In this document: piece by piece, positions 59,295 to 64,000 of the stretch
How the letters are laid out: every line of letters starts with the position of its first letter
Position numbering within the stretch: the first letter of the stretch is position 1
Assembly: GCA_958298945.1 (NCBI GenBank)
Contig: OY282605.1
Location: forward strand, 34,574,811-34,638,810
Source of the DNA: Atherix ibis
Taxonomy: Eukaryota; Arthropoda; Insecta; Diptera; Athericidae
DNA: 64,000 nucleotides
Direction: 5' to 3'
Notes under the pieces: generated by a model
The model's database searches: none
Told to the model about the DNA's origin: nothing
Seen by the model: only the letters and a program-made list of their open reading frames with translations
Made by a program: the position numbers and the translations under genes

Positions 59295-60002
59295 TATATA
59301 ATTATTTTAAGTGAAACTTGCATTTGTTTTGGCACTAATTTACACCAAAAGCAAATTGTTTTGGATTTACTTTGAAATCTGAAAATTACTTTTGCAATAT
59401 TCCTTCAACTAAAAAATATTACTAAATTGTTTCTAGGATAATCAAAAATTGTTAAATAATAAAATAAGAATTTTTATTGTTATCCAATTTACATTCCAAT
59501 GTAATGATGTAAAACGCACAAAAATATAAAATAAATGAAAAATATCTCATCAAATACATATGCTCCTTGTACAGTTAAATATTTAGTCATTTATACTTAA
59601 TCTTTGTTGCTTAAAGGACTCCAAAAATTTTCTATTTGAAAGCGCATCGGAAAAATATGTTCCAATTGTAAAAAAATATTTTATATTTTGGGAGAATTTC
59701 TTTTTTAAAAAAAACTTTGATTATTGAAGCTTATAAGATTTTTCAAATAATATAAGCAGTTAAATATTTTCCAGCTTATTTTTATATAGTTTCTAAGGAA
59801 TACAATAATAATAAAATATAAATAAATTGTTTTGTTAAACAGTAAAAAGTAAGTTGTTGAAAACTCGGAATAATAACTTTATACAATATAAAATTGTAAC
59901 ATTGATTTTTTTTCTTCTTCTAAAAACGTCGAGAACAAGAATAATATGGCAGAGCTTTAAGAGTCCGATACTATACAAATGTACATACGTGTACATACTT
60001 AC
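59295..60002. other. AT-rich DNA, nothing recognised
   Basis: No ORF or repeat of note. Confidence 0.5.
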
Positions 60003-60371
60003 TGGTTGTATCGAATAAAGAATATACTCGAAAGTTGCCGTGCAATTGTTTTATAAATAGCCTGAACTCCTGCTAAGTAATAAAGAGCATCAGTGGACTC
60101 GTAAGCCTTTTCTTTCACTTTATGTTGTTCCAGAGACCTACTTGCATCTATCATATGTCGCAGTCATATAATAAAAATCCACAGGAAGTCATTTCAAGCC
60201 TTTGATCTACTATGGCCGTATAGGCAGCTTTATTGCCGAGTTCGGGCTCCTTTTGATTTGTAGCACGCTCAAATAACTCATGTATCCAACAGTAAAAAGA
60301 TATTCCATTTAAACTCTCTGGCTTAGCATTATCCACAGTTTCCCCATACAACAACTTCAGAAATCTTTCAA
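60003..60371 (-). pseudogene. Conserved-looking exon of an unrecognised host gene, with one frameshift
   Basis: On the minus strand, a pyrimidine-rich tract ends in AG (60372-60373 on plus), and a GTAAGT donor starts at 60002 going down. Between them the reading frame runs ERFLKLLYGETVDNAKPESL, CWIHELFERATNQKEPELGN and YTAIVDQRLEMTSCGFLLYD, slips by one base near 60155, and continues HMIDASRSLEQHKVKEKAYE, STDALYYLAGVQAIYKTIAR and QLSSIFFIRYN. The 369-bp length is one base short of the in-frame length, which fits a single-base deletion or a sequencing error. The codon composition is protein-like in both halves. I do not recognise the family and assign no function. Confidence 0.5.
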
Positions 60372-62365
60372 CTCACTTATAGAAGAAAATATATGAAATT
60401 TTCGTTTAAAACTTATTTTTATGACACTATAAACGCAAACGAGTTAAACGAGTAAAAACCAACAGAAAAATGTACACTTTAACAAGGAATGGTGCCATTC
60501 GCCGTTAACATAAATCTATGATGAGAAGAAGTGCTCTTTGATAGCCTATTAAGAATGTAATTAGCTTCCGCTGTTGATGAGGATATTTTTATTTCCCTAA
60601 CAAAAGTGGATAGTCCCGGTAGACAGAATAGGATGCTTATAAAAGTAAACCAGATATAAATTTCTCAAGTACTCTGCACTTTATCTCAAGTTTACAGCAC
60701 CATTTTTATACATAGTATCTTAACAAGGAGCACAATAAATTTGAATAGAACATTTTCTCATGAAGTAAATATATTATTTTATGGATTATTTCTTTAAGAT
60801 ATCAGTTATAAAAAATCTTCATTATGTATCTTTTATTTTAAAAATAATAAAAATTTATTTAAAAAAAAAACCAAAATTTATTTTTATGAAAATTTTCTGA
60901 CGAGAATCTAAAAATATTCTTTTAAAAAAATTGTATTTCATAATAAAACATTTTTTGTGACTGCTTTAATTATTTTGATTTTTATAGGAGTATAATTTTC
61001 ATAATTTTTTCTAATTATAAAATTGCGTATCTTAAATGTAATAAATAATTAATTTCCACTAATTTAATCGAAAATAAAATTGATTATACAATTTTTGCTT
61101 TCAAAAGTAAAATTACATAAAACACACCTGACTAAATTTCTACATACATAAAAAAAAACATTATTACAGGATCCTTTTGAAGTAATTTTTGATGATGTTT
61201 TTGCACATTTCGGCTTGTAATTCTGCCATCATGTAACGGATGTTGATTTGTAAATGCTCTAAAATTAGAAAACTGTTTAATTAAGAACCATTATTGACAT
61301 TGCCAAATCTCGAAATTATTTATACTCAGAACTTCTCGCGCAATAAAATAAAAATTTATTGTGTTTTGTGGGTTAGGATTGTAAAAACAAAAAAATTCTT
61401 GATTAATATCTTCAAATTCAAACCAAAAAAAATTAGTATACGGCAATTAAGCTCGATTTTTTCTTACCAATAGTTCTATTACAATAATCGTGTAAGTGCA
61501 CGATGTTTGCGCGTTGGCGCGTAAATTTTCCTCATTGTAAGAACGTGCGAGAGGAAATTTAACGAACCTATACGTGATTCGATCGTGCTTGCTCGTAGAT
61601 ATAATACACATGACGTCATTTCTGCTGCTCGTTCATTCGTATTTATATTATTTGAGATTAATTTAATTTCGTTTATTAATTTAATATTTATTGTTTGAAA
61701 TAAAGTTATTTGAAAATATGCTTGGTAAAGATTACTTGATGAAAATTTAAAGAAGTTGCAAAAACAACAAAAAATCGTTCATGTAATAATTTCTAAAAAA
61801 CAAGAAATTTTAATACTGAAATTAATATAGAATAACATACTTATATAAAATATAAAATGTTTACTAAAATAAATAAACGAATTCAAATAATCAAAAAAAA
61901 ATGCAATAAATATGAAAACATTTTTTATAATACAAAGAATTCACTAATAAAAAATGCATAAATTATCACGCGCTTGAAAAGGTATTTCAACATGTTGCAA
62001 TTACTCTTTGCTCGCCTACATTGCGCGTGTATGATAATTAATAATTCTGGTAGATTTATATAGTGTAATGATCAAATTGATCGTCAGATACACAAAATTT
62101 GTTTCCGGCTAACCCGCACAATTCGTTGCACGCGCAAAATGCGTACATTATACTGTAGATGCGCAAAAAAGGGGAGAGTTGACGTTTAGATCATCTACTA
62201 AATGCACGGTATAATGTCAGCTTAACAGTGTCTCTATTATCATTTTTTAAGGAATATGGGCCAATGTCTCCTGCAGACCAAAATGTACACGAAACAGTTA
62301 CTTATCGAAAATAGCTTTTCATAATTACTTATAGATTTTTACAACCTTATATATGGGCATTTGGC
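60372..62365. other. AT-rich DNA with a CpG-containing patch at 61.48-62.2 kb
   Basis: The patch has several GCGC/TTGCGCG motifs (61508, 62020, 62133, 62160), a small palindrome atcgtg-6-cacgat at 61487-61504, and a consensus CRE-like TGACGTCA at 61611-61618. No ORF is attached. A promoter or an old MITE are both possible. Confidence 0.3.
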
Positions 62366-62369
62366 TAAT

Positions 62370-63652
62370 TGACTTACCGTACCCAACCGGCGTATCTTAT
62401 GCGAAAGAAATTGCGCTCGTAGTGTCGGTAAAGTTTTTTGTAATTAACATTATCGACAGGAAAGCTGTCAAAATTTCAGCTCGATCCATAGCGTAGGTCA
62501 ATTTCTATCGTCGATTAAAGTTAACGACATTTACTTGTGCATAACAATGGAAAAAAGCGAGTTTAGGGCTGTCATCAAACATCTCCATTTGAAAGGCTTA
62601 ACCCCGAAAGAAATCAAAGCCGAGTTTGATGCAGTTCATAGCACATCTGCACCTGTGTTTGCGATGGTTTACAATTGGGTGAATGAATTTAAACGTGGCC
62701 GTTCATCCACAAAAGATGAACATCGTTCAGGACGCCCAGTTGAGGTGTCTACTCCTGAAATCATCGACAAAATCCACGATCTGATTTTCAACGATCGGCG
62801 AATTAAAGTGCGCGAATTAGTTGAGGCCACGTGCATATCACAAGGCACAGTCGCTTCAATTTTGCATGAAAAATTGTCTGTGAAAAAAATTTCGGCAAGA
62901 TGGGTTCCGCGTTTGCTCTCAGAGGAGAATAAGCGCAATCGTGCAGTGGACTCTGAGGCTATGTTGGCCCTCTTTCATCGCAATCCTGCTGAATTCCTTC
63001 ATCGATATGTCACTGTGGACGAAACCTGGATACACTACTACACTCCAGAAATGAAGAGACAGTGGATTTTCAAGGGTGAACGGGCTCCGAAGAAGGCAAA
63101 AACTGTGCCATCGGTCAGCAAGGTGATGGCTACGGTCTTCTGGGATTCGCAGGGCATCATTTTTATCGACTACTTGGAAAAAGGAAAAACAATAACAGGA
63201 GCGTATTACGCGTCGTTATTGCAACGGTTGAGTGAGGAAATCAAAGAGAAACGCCCCCGTCTGAAGAAGAGAAAAATCCTCTTGCATCAGGACAATGCGC
63301 GTGTGCACACCTGCGCTGTTTCCATAGCCAAAATTGTGGAATTGAGAATGGAATAGCTGCAGCATTTCGCTTATTCACCAGATTTTGCCCTGAGTGACTA
63401 TTTTCTTTTCCCCAATCTGAAGAAATGGCTTGGCGGACGCCGGTTCACTTCCAACGAGGACGTCATTGCTCAAACGGATGAGTATTTTGAAGAACTTCCG
63501 AAATCCTATTTTTTGGACGGGATAAAAATTTTGGAAAAACGGTTGAAAAAGTGTATAGAGCTAAAAGGAGATTATGTTCAAAAATAAAAAATTTTTTTTT
63601 AAAAAAACAGTTTTTTTCCATCTTTTTCTAAGGACTTATAAAACGACCCTTG
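62370..63652 (+). mobile_element. Best preserved mariner of the window (irritans-like, family M6)
   Basis: The right TIR ends 63652 before TA (63653-63654; revcomp begins caagggtcgttttataagtc). The left end is not certain: subterminal tacccaacc at about 62384 resembles the M2 5' end, which places it near 62370. The element holds the near-intact transposase frame described separately. Leader sequence aaagctgtcaaaatttcagc at 62461 is shared in part with the copy at 20600. Confidence 0.8.
62547..63587 (+). pseudogene. Mariner transposase, one nonsense codon in a 346-codon frame
   Basis: The chosen ATG at 62547 (MEKSEFRAVIKHLHLKG) matches the family start; an upstream in-frame ATG at 62535 adds four residues. 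The paired helix-turn-helix region spans about residues 1-110 (VYNWVNEFKRGRSST and ISQGTVASILHEKLSVKKIS). The catalytic core follows: VTVDETWIHYY (first Asp, residue about 160), FWDSQGIIFIDYLEKGKT, LHQDNARVHT (second Asp) and ALSDYFLFPNLKKWLGG (third Asp), with 34 residues between the last two (DD34D). A TAG at 63354-63356 interrupts the frame where Leu is expected; the frame then continues without any shift to TAA at 63585-63587. The total of 346 residues is the normal mariner length. Transposition by this copy is ruled out unless the stop is read through. Confidence 0.92.
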
Positions 63653-63654
63653 TA

Positions 63655-64000
63655 TCTGTAAAATTATAAGGCTATACTTTCCAAACTATAATATTAATTT
63701 TCCGTTATTTTAAATTTTTCTAATATTTCTAAAATGTCTTAAAAATTATGAATTAATAAAAAAATGTGCACAAGCTTTTACATCCTATGAAACAATTTCA
63801 TTTATTTTATTAACTCAGAGCTCTCTCAATATCGATTTCTTAATAACCGATTTTCCAACACTCCTTATCCTTTTTTTTATAAATATCCATAAAAGATTAA
63901 TTCACTGCAAAAAATATTTTTCTAAGTAACTGTCAAGAGCAGAAAACTTAAAGGATTCTAAATAGCTATTGTGCTGGTCAAGTGCACATTTTCTTGGAAC
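63655..64000. other. AT-rich DNA, nothing recognised
   Basis: Runs to the window edge without ORF or repeat. Confidence 0.5.

Noticed and set aside
62669..62938. 89-codon minus-strand ORF
   Set aside because: Shadow of the mariner transposase frame at 62547-63587.
1..64000. CRISPR arrays, bacterial operons, phage or plasmid genes
   Set aside because: No regularly spaced short repeats, no clustered long ORFs and no ribosome-binding sites; all coding signals are eukaryotic transposons or exon-like.

Overview
The window is AT-rich eukaryotic intergenic or intronic DNA, almost certainly from an insect and most likely a fly. This rests on the transposon complement: mariner elements of several types including Mos1-like (mauritiana) and Himar-like (irritans) relatives, DD41D Tc1/mariner elements, and R1-, RTE- and jockey-like non-LTR retrotransposons. 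I see no bacterial features, no rRNA or tRNA gene, no CRISPR array, and no complete host protein-coding gene. Almost every recognisable coding stretch is a decayed transposon.

Layout. 0.3-2.2 kb: an R1-like reverse transcriptase relic (-) split by a mariner. 3.5-5.2 kb: a DD41D relic (-) and a second R1-like relic (+). 8.0-10.0 kb: an RTE-like relic (-) split by a Mos1-like mariner. 10.0-10.9 kb: a second copy of the first mariner type. 11-19.5 kb: DD41D fragments and an irritans-like relic. 20.4-25.9 kb: two ordered copies of a dispersed repeat, one carrying a truncated irritans mariner, then another mariner relic. 26.0-26.8 kb: a jockey-like reverse transcriptase relic (-). 27.6-27.8 kb: an exon-like ORF (-), one of the few host-gene candidates. 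28.7-32.8 kb: two irritans-like relics and a DD41D fragment. 35.3-40.2 kb: mariner relics mixed with imperfect direct repeats. 41.4-48.3 kb: DD41D relics, a 1.2-kb mariner and a 1.2-kb DD41D element with good terminal inverted repeats (TIRs). 50.0-50.4 kb: frame-broken coding-like DNA. 51.3-54.65 kb: a mariner whose outer end is included in a three-copy, 852-bp, nearly identical tandem array. 57.1-59.3 kb: three transposons side by side. 60.0-60.4 kb: a conserved-looking exon with one frameshift. 62.4-63.65 kb: the best preserved mariner, broken by a single stop codon in a 346-codon frame.

The genes do not form a pathway; the window records repeated transposon invasion. Order can be read from the nesting. 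Mariners entered already resident R1- and RTE-like elements. One mariner family spread as a deletion derivative lacking a catalytic Asp. The 852-bp triplication came after the mariner at 51.3 kb had inserted, and its copies are so alike that it must be recent or an assembly artefact. All family assignments are from motif recognition by eye; no database search was possible.
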